Source of the DNA: Cristatella mucedo | Taxonomy: Eukaryota; Bryozoa; Phylactolaemata; Cristatellidae | Reading direction: 5' to 3' | NCBI GenBank assembly: GCA_009760855.2 | Contig: WPIO01000056.1 | Coordinates: 1-64,000, forward strand | DNA length: 64,000 nt | Shown: piece after piece, positions 54,361 to 63,734 of the stretch | How positions within the stretch are numbered: position 1 is the stretch's first letter | Layout of the letters: each line of letters opens with the position of its first letter | Position numbers and translations under genes: made by a program | Notes under the pieces: generated by a model | Databases searched by the model: none | What the model was told of the DNA's origin: nothing | The model's input: the letters and a program-made list of their open reading frames with translations, nothing else

Positions 54361-54740
54361 AAATGGCAGCCAACTCGGCACTGGTTAGTCTTTTGCATCC
54401 AAGATCAGCATCTCCATACTGGCTGCATGTTCGTGCTTGCCGGATTTTATTAATGTTGGTGTTTTACACAGGCCGCCCTGTTGGGGTGCACAAGCTTGTC
54501 GGTTCACTGTTCTGTGCACTTTTGCTGCTGTTTTCTAGAGGTCGTTGCTAGTCAGTCTTCCGCATCCAAGCTCAGCAGTTTCGTAATGGTTGCCTGCATG
54601 GCCGGCCCGATTTTACAAGATGATGGGCAATTTGTCTCACCCTCAGCCCTCTTAGCGAGCATTTGCCAGCTTCAGTTCAGCTGTCGGCACAAATGGTGGC
54701 TCCTGTTTTTCCAGAGGTCGGCTGCACTTGCTTGTATGAG
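54361..54740 (+). repeat. Internal tandem duplication within copy B
   Basis: Two related units (about 54361-54545 and 54546-54725) share AGTC.TC.GCATCCAAG.TCAGCA, GCTGCATG / GCCTGCATG, GGCCG.CC and a TTTTC.AGAGGTCG end. Copy A has only one (34230-34445). Confidence 0.7.
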
Positions 54741-55556
54741 CCTGCAGCCTGCATCGTTCTTTTCACTTGTGCACAAGACGTTGTTCTCAGTCGTCGTCTC
54801 AGCGACTGCCATTCAGCTTCGGTGCCCTCATGTGAACAAAAGGCATTGTGCCTCTGGACCTGTTGTTCCCTTCATCCGTGGCCACCGTGGCGCCCTGCTC
54901 CCTTCTCCTCCTCCACGCCTCCCAGCCCATCCTCTCGCCCTCCGTACCTTTTTCCCCTGTAATTTGCCATGTAATTTACGAGTTCGCATAGAGGCTGGCT
55001 GCTCCAGTGTGTTGGTTGTGCACTCAGAGGCTGGTGACAAAGAGGATGCCCATTGCCACACCCCCTGGGCAAAGGACCGAAGCCTGAACAAGAGAAGCCC
55101 TCCAAGCCACGACGGTCTCATTGCCCTGCTCATTCATTCAGCACTGGTTGCGCAGGAAGGCTCGCTCGGCAAGTCGACACGTTGAACTTTGTTGGACAGT
55201 GTCGTTGCATGTGCGCCATGACAAGTTTTGTAGCAGAAACAAATTACTCGTCGGTTGTCGCGTTAGCTCGAGCATCTGCGTTTGCAATTGAGAGCGATAG
55301 ATGCTTCCACTGCTATGCCTACGAGGCAGTGCTCAGCTCATGAGCTTCCGCTTGCCGAGAGAGGCCTTGTACTGAGCTGCACTGGAAGGGAAGAGTCGAG
55401 GTGGCAGCAGACTGAGTAGCCGGTGGCTGGCTCCACTGCTGCTGCTGCTGCTTCAATATCTGCTCTAGCCTAGGCATCTTGAAGAACGAGACTTGGCAGC
55501 ACGAGTTCTGCCAAGTCAGCCCCAAGCTCAGCTCAGTAGCATCTCAGCAATCAGGG

Positions 55557-56337
55557 CCTGCTTTTGTAACCGGGTTCCAGGGGTCAGAGGCTAATTCCCA
55601 CCAAACTCCGGCCACGCTGCCGCTCGCTTGCCGCCGAGCTAGGGTAAGACGAGCGGCCGTCAGGTTAAACATCTTTATAATAACGCATGCACCAACAACA
55701 ACAGGGGAACTAAACAAGTCTACAGGGAGGATCCTATACATTATACACTATGGGAGCGCAAGATGACACAGCAAGCGCAAACAAACGTGTTAGTTGGGGT
55801 CAGTCGGCTTCCGCAGTCCTGTCGTTGTACCGACTCCGAGTCCAACAGTACGAGCGTACGCCGTCCAAAACCCGGCTGGCTGAGTAACTGCTGGCTAGTC
55901 CGAGTCGGCAACTACCACAGTCGTAAGCTTCCACCGAAAGACGCCAACACACGGGGGGGGGGTCATGAACACACTACACGGGGAACGCGGTATAAACAAG
56001 TCAACAACGAGCGAGCTATCCAGCTCCACTCGGGCCTTGGGTACTCGTTCCCTTGCGTGCGTGGCAGCATCGCCGGAGCACGCCTGCACGAATCCAGGTG
56101 CATAACTCGGCGAGACCGGGAGCCTCCAACACTTCGACTTACTGGGCCAACTTCCCGTACCCAAGAGCCCCGGTGACCTCTAGTCACCACACATCCGGTA
56201 ATGCATTGGTCTGACCCCGGCCTAGCCGGTGACCCTAACCTTCACTATAGCCGTCCTGTCCCAGCCAACCGAACCCAGCCTGGGTACACTTTTATACTAG
56301 TGCAGTTGCAGCCGAACGAATTCTCGGGTTTTTGACA
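55557..56337 (-). other. Copy B-specific block, possible solo LTR
   Basis: About 780 bp absent from copy A at the matching point. In minus sense it begins TGTCAAAAACCCGAG, has TATAAAAG at 56289-56296 and ends GGAACCCGGTTACA, so it has the TG...CA form of an LTR with a TATA box. I see no clear target-site duplication and no polypurine tract. It contains a G10 run (55953-55962). Confidence 0.3.
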
Positions 56338-57357
56338 CCGAGTCTAAACCACTGCAATTCCCTTTATTGAGGACCCCAGGCTTGTGCTCTTAAATTCTAA
56401 CCCACTTACATAGGCTTCATCTAGTGATGGCGCAAAGTATGGTTCCCATAGACCAGCAGCCCCGACTGTCTTCTTGTGCATTTTCTCTATCAAAAGTAAG
56501 TAAATGTTAAATCTAAAAATATAAGTAGTTATGTCGAGGTCTGAGAAAGTCGGTATTGGGATACGTCTGGGGGCAGCAATCATTGCATCTCTTGCAGCCA
56601 ACTGTAAAGTGCCCTGATGAAGATTTGCTTCCGTTAGGGTGGTACATTGAAACATATTACTAATATTGTTATTACTGTTATTATTATTATTATTATTATT
56701 ACTGTTAAGTCATTTTATACTGTTCTGCATTTTGGAAGCCCTTGCCATGGCGACAACTGGCATTCCGACGTTGACATAATGGCCGGAAATCGCTTGCATC
56801 ATCAGTTAATTGACCAATGCCAAGCATCGATCCGATGCTAGGAGATTTCTCTTCAGTACTTTCTCATGCAGAGGAGAGCAGGTGTCGACGAGCAGACGAG
56901 CGACGACCATGGCCGATGGCCTTTGGACCGGCAGCAGCAGCTGCTTGAGATGGCGGTTCGGGTTGTTGACTTTGACTCGGCGCCAACGGTGTGCAGAGCT
57001 GTCAAGACGAAAATCTCGAAGAAGCTTGATAGCATGCTTGCAAGCACTGCTGTTTGTGCTGCATGGGCTGGTTGAAAGCTTCCTTTGTTCATTTAAAGCT
57101 GCCATTTGCCTGCGGTAGCAGAGTCCAGGCCGGTCGTCCTTGCCTGTAAGTAAGGCAATTTGAAGACCGACTGAACGCTGAGGTGTGCTCAAATTAGCAG
57201 TATGCTCCAGCCTTCAGGTGACTTGCATTGCGGCTGCTATCCCCTTTGTGCCATCGACTCTTGCTTTGTTGCTGTCATGACCTCCGGGCTTGCGTAATCA
57301 TTAGACAATGTCTTAGCTTAAGCTAACCAGACTTGTCGAGGTTTGCAGTCCTCGTGG

Positions 57358-57460
57358 GGTGTGTGTGCCCATGTGTGTGTGCATGTGTGTGTGTGTGCGT
57401 GTGTGTGTGTGTGTGCGCGCGTGTGCATGTGCGAGTGAGTGCTCCGTGTATCTGTGTGTT
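57358..57460. repeat. (GT)n microsatellite in copy B
   Basis: Counterpart of 37082-37170 in copy A. Confidence 0.93.
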
Positions 57461-58274
57461 TTATGCACCATGCTGTCTCAGCAAGTACTTTACTTCTTGG
57501 TCAGCTGCACCACGAATGGCCGTGCAGCATGCAACGGTTTTTGATGGTACTCCATGGCATTTGCTATAACCATACGATATTGCTCTGTCTTCGCATGGAA
57601 CATGACCGGCGCCTGTAGATCAGATGGCGGAGATGTGTCCATAAAACGATACCTAGGCTAGTGCGACCTAGCAAAGGTCGGTCAGTGCGTGACAGAGAGG
57701 GGGCAGTGTCGGAAAGGGGGAGGGTCTCATTGCTTCACCAAACACGTGGCAGATGACGACCCTGCCTAAAGCAATCTCATCTAAATGCCGGCTAGCCGTC
57801 ACGTGGCCAGCATCTTCTACAGCAGCCGTGTTATTGCCAGTTTTTGTCGGCCACAGCTAGTTCATCCTGTATCTGGCAGTTGTCCTTGAGCCCCAGTCCT
57901 GCAAAGGCAGTAGGCCCTGAAGTTTGACATTCTCCAAGCAGCAGGTATGCCATATCACACACAGAACACCGAAGCCTGCTCAAAGACGAATAGTCACAAG
58001 GACACCGAAGATGGCCAGTATGGGACTGCCCTGCCCGGTGTCCTCGACTGAACTCTCCGGGCTTTGATACCTGTTACTTAAATATCACTGCCATAAATCA
58101 CAACAGCCCACAAACCAATGGCAGTGTCATAATCTCTGCCGGCCCAGAAATCACTCTAAGCCATAAACTGGCCGTTGGAAGAATAACAACACAAGAAATG
58201 CTATTAACCCGTAAACCACTAACATCTCAAAATAGCCACAGGCTCTGAATATATGTACTCTTGAGGTTGAAATA

Positions 58275-58568
58275 TTAATAATAATGATAGTATTATTAAA
58301 CCAAATCTCTTTTTAAGCACTTTACATATGCTGTAACGAAGCATGTCAATATGGTCAGTGGTAGCACAGTGTCAGCCCACAGAATTACACAAAGGATAAT
58401 GCACGAGCACCGAGCAAATGGTTAAGAACAGGTTCGTTTCCAGCTACTTTTAAAATTTTGTCAAATCAGGGGATTTCGTGACATGAATGGAGTTGAGTTT
58501 CAGGCTTTGAGAGCATGCAAATTGCAATCACTGCCTCCAGAATATTTGTGGTTGGCTCACGGCACAAC
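58275..58568 (-). mobile_element. Diverged LINE fragment, minus strand
   Basis: ATT-like tail at 58277-58300, hairpin remnant (AAATCTCTTTTTAAGCACTT), 3' UTR and start of ORF2 C-terminus. Shared with copy A at 37625-37885, so it predates the A/B duplication. Confidence 0.85.
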
Positions 58569-58570
58569 TA

Positions 58571-59487
58571 CACTGACATGCAAAAGTATTCACAAGATGC
58601 AGTAGACACCGTCTACTAACCAACAATTCAGTCCCGGGAGGTCCCCACCGGTGTGGGCCGGCTTTTACCTAAACCCTATTGATTACATAAAAAATGGACT
58701 CGCTCTCTATAGTCTCGTTAAAAATAACTTAAAAAGAAACAAACCAAACACGGCGGCCTGGAACGATATCTTACCTTTAAAAATGGCGAAAGCCAAGTTT
58801 TTAATTGTAGTCAATTATCTTCATTGCAACCCATGCGGCCAACGAATTGTCTGCACATGCACTTGTGCGTAGGTGGGGAGTTATTTTTGCACTTCCTAGC
58901 AGCACCGCTTGCGTGGGGTTGCTCGTACGGTGGTTATCCGCCATGCGAAAGACAAAGGAGCTAAATAGCGAAATAAAGGGCCAAATCGTCACCTATCACA
59001 AGATGGGTCTTAGCAACGTGAAGGTGGCACAGAAGTTAGGCACAAGCGAGGGATCTGTATGACATCTTTACCTCCGGCTCCGGCCGCCTGCGTTTGACGG
59101 CGAAAAGAGACGACTAAATGGCCGCTAAAACTGGCAGCAAGCTGGGCCGAAGGAAAGCACCAGTTGGAGCTCTCTCTCCGAGACCTTAGAAGAGGCCACC
59201 GGCAATGCTGTAAGTGTTGATGCCGTTTGTGAAAGGCTTTCAGAGCACGGCGTTTACGGGCGAGTTAGTAAACGCAAGCCGTCAATTAACGCACGACAAC
59301 GAAAGTGCCGTCTGCGGCGGCCACGTGACCGCGCCCACTTTACCAGTGCCGACTGGAGCCGTATTCTATGAACCGATGAAAGTAAATTCACGGTCCACGG
59401 AGATGGCAAGCAAAGGAACTTCGTTAGTCGAAGAAATCACGAAGAGTACGGCACCCGGACTGCTTGCAGTCTTTGCTCAAGTACGGA
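58571..59487 (+). mobile_element. Tc1-like DNA transposon, 3'-truncated
   Basis: Begins CACTGACATGCAAAAGTATT directly after a TA (58569-58570), the standard target and a typical Tc1-family terminus. An inactivated transposase lies inside. The right inverted repeat is missing: the element stops at a LINE (ATT)n tail at about 59488. Copy A keeps the uninterrupted sequence at 37871-37890, including its TA at 37885-37886. Confidence 0.8.
58943..59433 (+). pseudogene. Tc1-like transposase, disabled
   Basis: The ATG at 58943 starts MRKTKELNSEIKGQIVTYHK, then MGLSNVKVAQKLGTSEGSV, an N-terminal helix-turn-helix of the Tc1 type, and stops at 59060-59062. After frame breaks, 59253-59430 reads VYGRVSKRKPSINARQRKCR, then HFTSADWSRIL, a TGA at 59369-59371, and TDESKFTVHGDG. 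The Asp of TDESKF (59375-59377) is the first residue of the DDE/D catalytic triad. The later triad residues are absent because the element is cut. The TGA is most simply a TGG-to-TGA change in the usual W(T/S)DE motif. Confidence 0.82.
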
Positions 59488-59820
59488 TAATAATAATAAT
59501 AATAATAATAATAATGCACTTGATAAAGCACCCTCAGAGAACTCAATCTCTTTCTAGGTGCTTCACATTTGTTGCAAACGGAAACGCGATTGAATGGTGA
59601 GTAACATCATGCTTGATAAACAAACACAATGAATAACACGGTTAGGGGTGTCATGCACAGGGTCAGCATGCAAGTGTAGTTAGTGGCAGCATGCACAGTG
59701 TCTGCACGCATAAGCACATGAAGGACGAATCACAGGGACCCACTAAATGCTCTCCTAAATAGGTGTTTTTAAGTTTATTTAAATGTGGTCAAGTCAGGGG
59801 ATGTTCTGACGCAAGTCACA
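59488..59820 (-). mobile_element. LINE 3' end, minus strand
   Basis: (TAA)n tail, hairpin AAAGCACCCTC...AGGTGCTTC (both arms changed together relative to consensus), then the full 3' UTR and a few ORF2 codons to ATGTTCTGACGCAAG. It meets a plus-strand LINE piece head to head. Confidence 0.93.
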
Positions 59821-59828
59821 GCGTAGGA

Positions 59829-59983
59829 CAGCATTTAGTGGGTCCCTGTGATTCGTCCTTGATGTGATTATGTGTGCTGACACTGTGCATGCTGCCACTA
59901 ACCACACTTGCATGGTGACCCTGTGCATGTCACCCCTAACCATGTTATTCATTTTGTTTGTTTATCAAGCATGATGTTACTCG
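59829..59983 (+). mobile_element. LINE 3'-UTR fragment, plus strand
   Basis: From GGACAGCATTTAGTGGG through the 3' UTR to CAAGCATGATGTTACTC, where it switches directly into an internal ORF2 sequence. The terminal hairpin is missing. Confidence 0.88.
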
Positions 59984-62097
59984 ATGCTGTCCGTGCGAGA
60001 ATATCTGCTTCACCTCTGCTGCTCAATCCTCCCTCTGATCTGTCATCATTGGTAGATAGCTTCAACACGACACTAGCTGACACGCTAGACGAGTTTGCCC
60101 CTCTGACAAAGCGCACTGTGCGGCCCCCCCCCCGCCCAGACGGCCTATGGTTTACCGCAGACATTAAACTAGCCAAGTCTACTAAACGAAAGCTTGAAAT
60201 AGCATACAAAAGATCCGGACTAACTGTCCATCGACAGGCATATGAAGACTACTGTAGGTCGTACCAATCGATCCTAGCAAAGGTTAAGTCTAGTTTTTAT
60301 AAAAAAAAATTGTTGAATCACAGATGCACAATCCAAAAATGCTGATGTCGACAATAAACCATCTCCTTAACCGTTCCCAGATTAGCTCCTTACCTGATGA
60401 TCCTAATGATGATCTAGCCGATCGCTTCTCTCGATTCTTTGTGCAGAAGATAGACAAGATTAGGGAATCCATCCCTGCGATGACAACCTCCCCACTAGAA
60501 TGCTGTTCCTCGGTTCCTGGCTGCACCTCAATGTCTACATTTAAGCAGGTCACTAGTGATCTAGTCCTGAAGTTCGTATCTCTATCAAAGAAGACAACAA
60601 GTCCTCTGGACCCTATTCCCACTGTCCTGCTCCTACGTTGCATTGATCTGCTGCTGCCATGCATTACTAACATAATTAATATGTCATTAGCCTCAGGTCA
60701 TGTCCCAGCACCTTTCAAAAAAGCTGTAGTCAGGCCACTTCTCAAGAAAGCTACACTTGACCAAGAGAACTTGAGCAACTACCGCCCAGTTTCCCTTCTA
60801 CCGTTCCTATCAAAGACACTCGAACGGGTCGTGGCGGACCAGCTGAACTCGTATATCGAAACCTCAGACCTTGCTAGTAAGTTCCAGTCTGGCTTTAGAG
60901 CTAATCACTCCACAGAGTCAGCATTGCTTCGGGTATACAATGACCTACTTAGGAATGCAAACGTGGGTAGAGTGTCTCTGCTTGTTTTGCTTGATCTTTC
61001 GGATTTTTCGGCAGCTTTTGATACCATCGATCACAAAGTTCTTCTAGAGCGCCTCTCATCTCGCCTGGGCATCACTGGCACTGCTCTGCAGTGGTTCAGG
61101 TCCTATCTCAGTGGGAGACTCCAGAGTATCGACGTGAATGGACAAAGATCATCTGAAGTACCTCTGAAATATGGAGTACCTCTGAAATATGGAGTACCTT
61201 ATGGCTCAGTGCTGGGTCCGGTTCTTTTCACGGTTTATACTCTGCCTCTTGCTGATGTGATTGCCAAGCAGAATCTAGGCTTTCACTTCTATGCGGATGA
61301 CACTCAGTTGTACCTTTGCTTTGATCCCTCCCAGCCTTCGAGCACCTCAAATTCTCTGAACTCACTAGCTGCATGCATTGATGACATCCCCACATGGATG
61401 GCAGCAAATTTTCTAAAACTTAACGATGATAAAACTAACTTACTAGTTACGGGCAAACCCAGTGTGATCCAGAGATTGGAAAGGCTGACTTTCAAAATTG
61501 GCTCTGCCAGCATATCTCCAGTTGAATCAGCTCGAAATCTAGGTGTCATATTCCGAAGCGACCTCTCGTTAGACGACCATATCAGCTCCTCAGTCAAATC
61601 AGCCTATTTTCAGCTTCATAACATTGCTAAAACTCGGGCTTGCTTAGATAAAGATACCACATCTAAGTTGGTCCATGCATTCGTGACATCCCTTCTCGAC
61701 TTCTGCAACTCACTGCTTACTGGCCTACCAGCATGTGCGATCAGGCGATTGCAGTTGGTTCAAAACTCTGCAGCTAGGCTTGTCTGTCGTGAGCGTCGCA
61801 GTTGCCACATTACTCCACTTCTCGCCGACCTGCACTGGCTACCAGTCAAGCAACGGATTGACTTCAAGGTTTTGTCGCTCACTTTTAGGTGCCTTCATTC
61901 TATGGCTCCAGCCTATCTGTCAGATATACTACCCCATCAGGCCAAGCATCGTACCACCCGCTTTTCGGAATCCAACAGTCTAGAAATACCTCATACAAAC
62001 CTTAAATCCTTTGGAGACCGTGCATTTAGTTCATATGCTCCCACAGCCTGGAACTCCCTCCCGACCTGCGTCAGAACATCCCCTGACCTGATCACAT
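59984..62097 (+). mobile_element. CR1/L2-group LINE copy 1 (internal ORF2 segment)
   Basis: Carries the region between endonuclease and reverse transcriptase (TTLADTLDEFAPLTKRTVRP, WFTADIKLAK, YCRSYQSILAKVKSSFYKKK), the RT domain and most of the C-terminal part, then breaks at CTGATCACATCAC into copy 2. Endonuclease, ORF1 and 5' UTR are absent. A frameshift lies at the A9 run around 60300-60309. Confidence 0.93.
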
Positions 62098-62114
62098 CAC
62101 AGGCCACTTCTTAA
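60324..62114 (+). CDS. LINE ORF2 reverse transcriptase, copy 1
   Basis: Open frame of 596 codons for a non-LTR reverse transcriptase, which copies its RNA at a nicked chromosomal target. In order: NINMSLASGHVPAPFKKA (pre-RT), LSNYRPVSLLPFLSKTLERV, SGFRANHSTESALLRVYNDL, AAFDTIDHKVLLERL (motif A), GSVLGPVLFTVYTLPLADV (motif B) and FHFYADDTQLYL (motif C; Asp325-Asp326 are catalytic), then LGVIFRSDLSLDDH, HNIAKTRACLDKD and the CR1/L2-type C-terminus. Compared with copy 2 it has a 9-bp insertion before motif A (LSDFSAAFDT) and an 18-bp tandem duplication before motif B (VPLKYGVPLKYGVP). The PQGS glutamine is replaced by Tyr, so activity is doubtful. The ATG is only the first Met after the A-run frameshift, not a native start. 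Confidence 0.9.
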   Translation: MHNPKMLMSTINHLLNRSQISSLPDDPNDDLADRFSRFFVQKIDKIRESIPAMTTSPLECCSSVPGCTSMSTFKQVTSDLVLKFVSLSKKTTSPLDPIPTVLLLRCIDLLLPCITNIINMSLASGHVPAPFKKAVVRPLLKKATLDQENLSNYRPVSLLPFLSKTLERVVADQLNSYIETSDLASKFQSGFRANHSTESALLRVYNDLLRNANVGRVSLLVLLDLSDFSAAFDTIDHKVLLERLSSRLGITGTALQWFRSYLSGRLQSIDVNGQRSSEVPLKYGVPLKYGVPYGSVLGPVLFTVYTLPLADVIAKQNLGFHFYADDTQLYLCFDPSQPSSTSNSLNSLAACIDDIPTWMAANFLKLNDDKTNLLVTGKPSVIQRLERLTFKIGSASISPVESARNLGVIFRSDLSLDDHISSSVKSAYFQLHNIAKTRACLDKDTTSKLVHAFVTSLLDFCNSLLTGLPACAIRRLQLVQNSAARLVCRERRSCHITPLLADLHWLPVKQRIDFKVLSLTFRCLHSMAPAYLSDILPHQAKHRTTRFSESNSLEIPHTNLKSFGDRAFSSYAPTAWNSLPTCVRTSPDLITSQATS

Positions 62115-63725
62115 GAAAGCTACACTTGACCAAGAGAACTTAAGCAACTACCGCCCAGTCTCCCTTCTACCATTCCTATCAAAGACACTGGAACGGGTCG
62201 TGGCAGACCAGCTGAACTCGTATATCGAAACCTCACACCTTGCTAGTAAGTTCCAGTCTGGCTTTAGAGCTAATCACTCCACAGAGTCAGCATTGCTTCG
62301 GGTATACAACGACCTACTTAGGAATGCAGACATGGGTAGAGTGTCTCTTCTTGTTTTGCTCGATCTTTCGGCAGCTTTTGATACCATCGATCACAAAGTT
62401 CTTCTAGAGCGCCTCTCATCTCGCCTGGGCATCACTGGCACTGCTCTGCAGTGGTTCAGGTCCTATCTCAGTGGGAGACTCCAGAGTGTTGACGTGAATG
62501 GACAAAGATCATCTGAAGTACCTCTAAAATATGGAGTACCTCAGGGCTCTGTGCTAGGTCCGGTCCTTTTCACCGTTTATACTCTCCCTCTCGCTGATGT
62601 GATTGCCAAGCACAATCTAGGCTTTCACTTCTATGCGGATGACACTCAGTTGTACCTTTGCTTTGATCCCTCCCAGCCTTCGAGCACCTCAAATTCTCTC
62701 AACTCACTTGCTGCATGCATTGATGACATCCGATCATGGATGGCAGCAAATTTTCTAAAACTAAACGATGATAAAACTAACTTACTAGTTATGGGCAAAC
62801 CTAGTGTTATTCAGAAATTGGAAAGGCTGACTTTCAAAATTGGCTCTGCCAGCATATCTCCAGTTGCATCAGCTCGAAATCTAGGTGTCATATTCCAAAG
62901 CGACCTCTCGTTAGACGACCACATCAGCTCCACAGTCAAATCAGCCTATTTTCAGCTTCATAACATTGCTAAAATTAGGGCTTGTTTAGATAAGGATACC
63001 ACGTCTAAGTTGGTCCATGCATTCGTGACATCTCGTCTCGACTTCTGCAGCTCACTGCTTACTGGCCTACCAGCATGTGCGATCAGGCGATTGCAGCTGG
63101 TGCAAAACTCTGCAGCTAGGCTTGTCTGTCGTGAGCGTCGCAGTTGCCACATTACTCCACTTCTCGCCGACCTGCACTGGCTACCAGTCAAGCAACGGAT
63201 TGACTTCAAGGTTTTGTCGCTCACTTTTAGGTCTCTTCATTCTATGGCTCCAGCCTACCTTTCAGATATACTACCCCATCAGGCAAAGCATCGTACCACT
63301 CGCTTTTCGGAATCCAACAGTCTAGAAATACCTCGTACAAACCTTAAATCCTTTGGAGACCGTGCATTTAGCTCGTATGCTCCCACAGCCTGGAACTCCC
63401 TCCCGACCTGCATCAGAACATCCCCTGACCTGACCACATTTAAAAGAAACTTAAAAACATACCTATTTAGGACAGCATTTAGTGGGGCCTTGTGATTCGT
63501 CCTCGATGTGCTTATGCGTGCTGACACTGTTCATGCTGCCACTAACCACATTTGCATGCTGACCCAGTGCATGTAACCCCTAACCATGTTATTCATTTTG
63601 TTTGTTTTTCAAGCACGATTTTACTTACTATTCTATTGCGTATCACTTTGCAGCAAATGTAAAGCGCCTAGAAAGAGATTAAGTTCTCTGAGGGCGCTTT
63701 ATCAAGTGCAATATTATTATTATTA
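62098..63725 (+). mobile_element. CR1/L2-group LINE copy 2, 5'-truncated with intact 3' end
   Basis: Starts inside the pre-RT region (AGGCCACTTCTTAAGAAAGC), fused to the end of copy 1, and continues without interruption to the stop, 3' UTR, hairpin (about 63657-63700) and ATT tail. The sequence is about 94-96% like copy 1 by eye. Confidence 0.95.
62101..63495 (+). CDS. LINE ORF2 reverse transcriptase, copy 2 (5'-truncated)
   Basis: Frame open from the truncation point to the stop at 63493-63495, with no internal stop. Motifs: RPLLKKATLDQENLSNYRPV, LLDLSAAFDTIDHKVLLERL (motif A), VPQGSVLGPVLFTVYTLPLA (motif B) and FHFYADDTQLYL (motif C, YADD codons 62632-62643). The C-terminal region ends with AYLSDILPHQAKHRTTRFSE, SFGDRAFSSYAPTAWNSLPT and LFRTAFSGAL. 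It lacks endonuclease and the native start, so cannot transpose by itself, but it is the best local reference for the family; every fragment in the window aligns to it or its 3' UTR. Confidence 0.93.
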   Translation, partial: RPLLKKATLDQENLSNYRPVSLLPFLSKTLERVVADQLNSYIETSHLASKFQSGFRANHSTESALLRVYNDLLRNADMGRVSLLVLLDLSAAFDTIDHKVLLERLSSRLGITGTALQWFRSYLSGRLQSVDVNGQRSSEVPLKYGVPQGSVLGPVLFTVYTLPLADVIAKHNLGFHFYADDTQLYLCFDPSQPSSTSNSLNSLAACIDDIRSWMAANFLKLNDDKTNLLVMGKPSVIQKLERLTFKIGSASISPVASARNLGVIFQSDLSLDDHISSTVKSAYFQLHNIAKIRACLDKDTTSKLVHAFVTSRLDFCSSLLTGLPACAIRRLQLVQNSAARLVCRERRSCHITPLLADLHWLPVKQRIDFKVLSLTFRSLHSMAPAYLSDILPHQAKHRTTRFSESNSLEIPRTNLKSFGDRAFSSYAPTAWNSLPTCIRTSPDLTTFKRNLKTYLFRTAFSGAL

Positions 63726-63734
63726 TTATTATTT

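Larger units (their letters stand above)
52383..58568 (+). repeat. Low-copy repeat, copy B (most complete)
   Basis: The left part (52383-52880) matches copies C and D; from 52883 onward it is colinear with copy A. B-specific blocks: about 55557-56337 and about 57905-58270. Its right end is a LINE fragment that copy A also carries, cut by a Tc1-like insertion at 58571. Confidence 0.85.

Noticed and set aside
54481-55185. 234-codon open frame in copy B
   Set aside because: The matching part of copy A is not open in the same frame and shows no protein-level conservation, so coding is unlikely.
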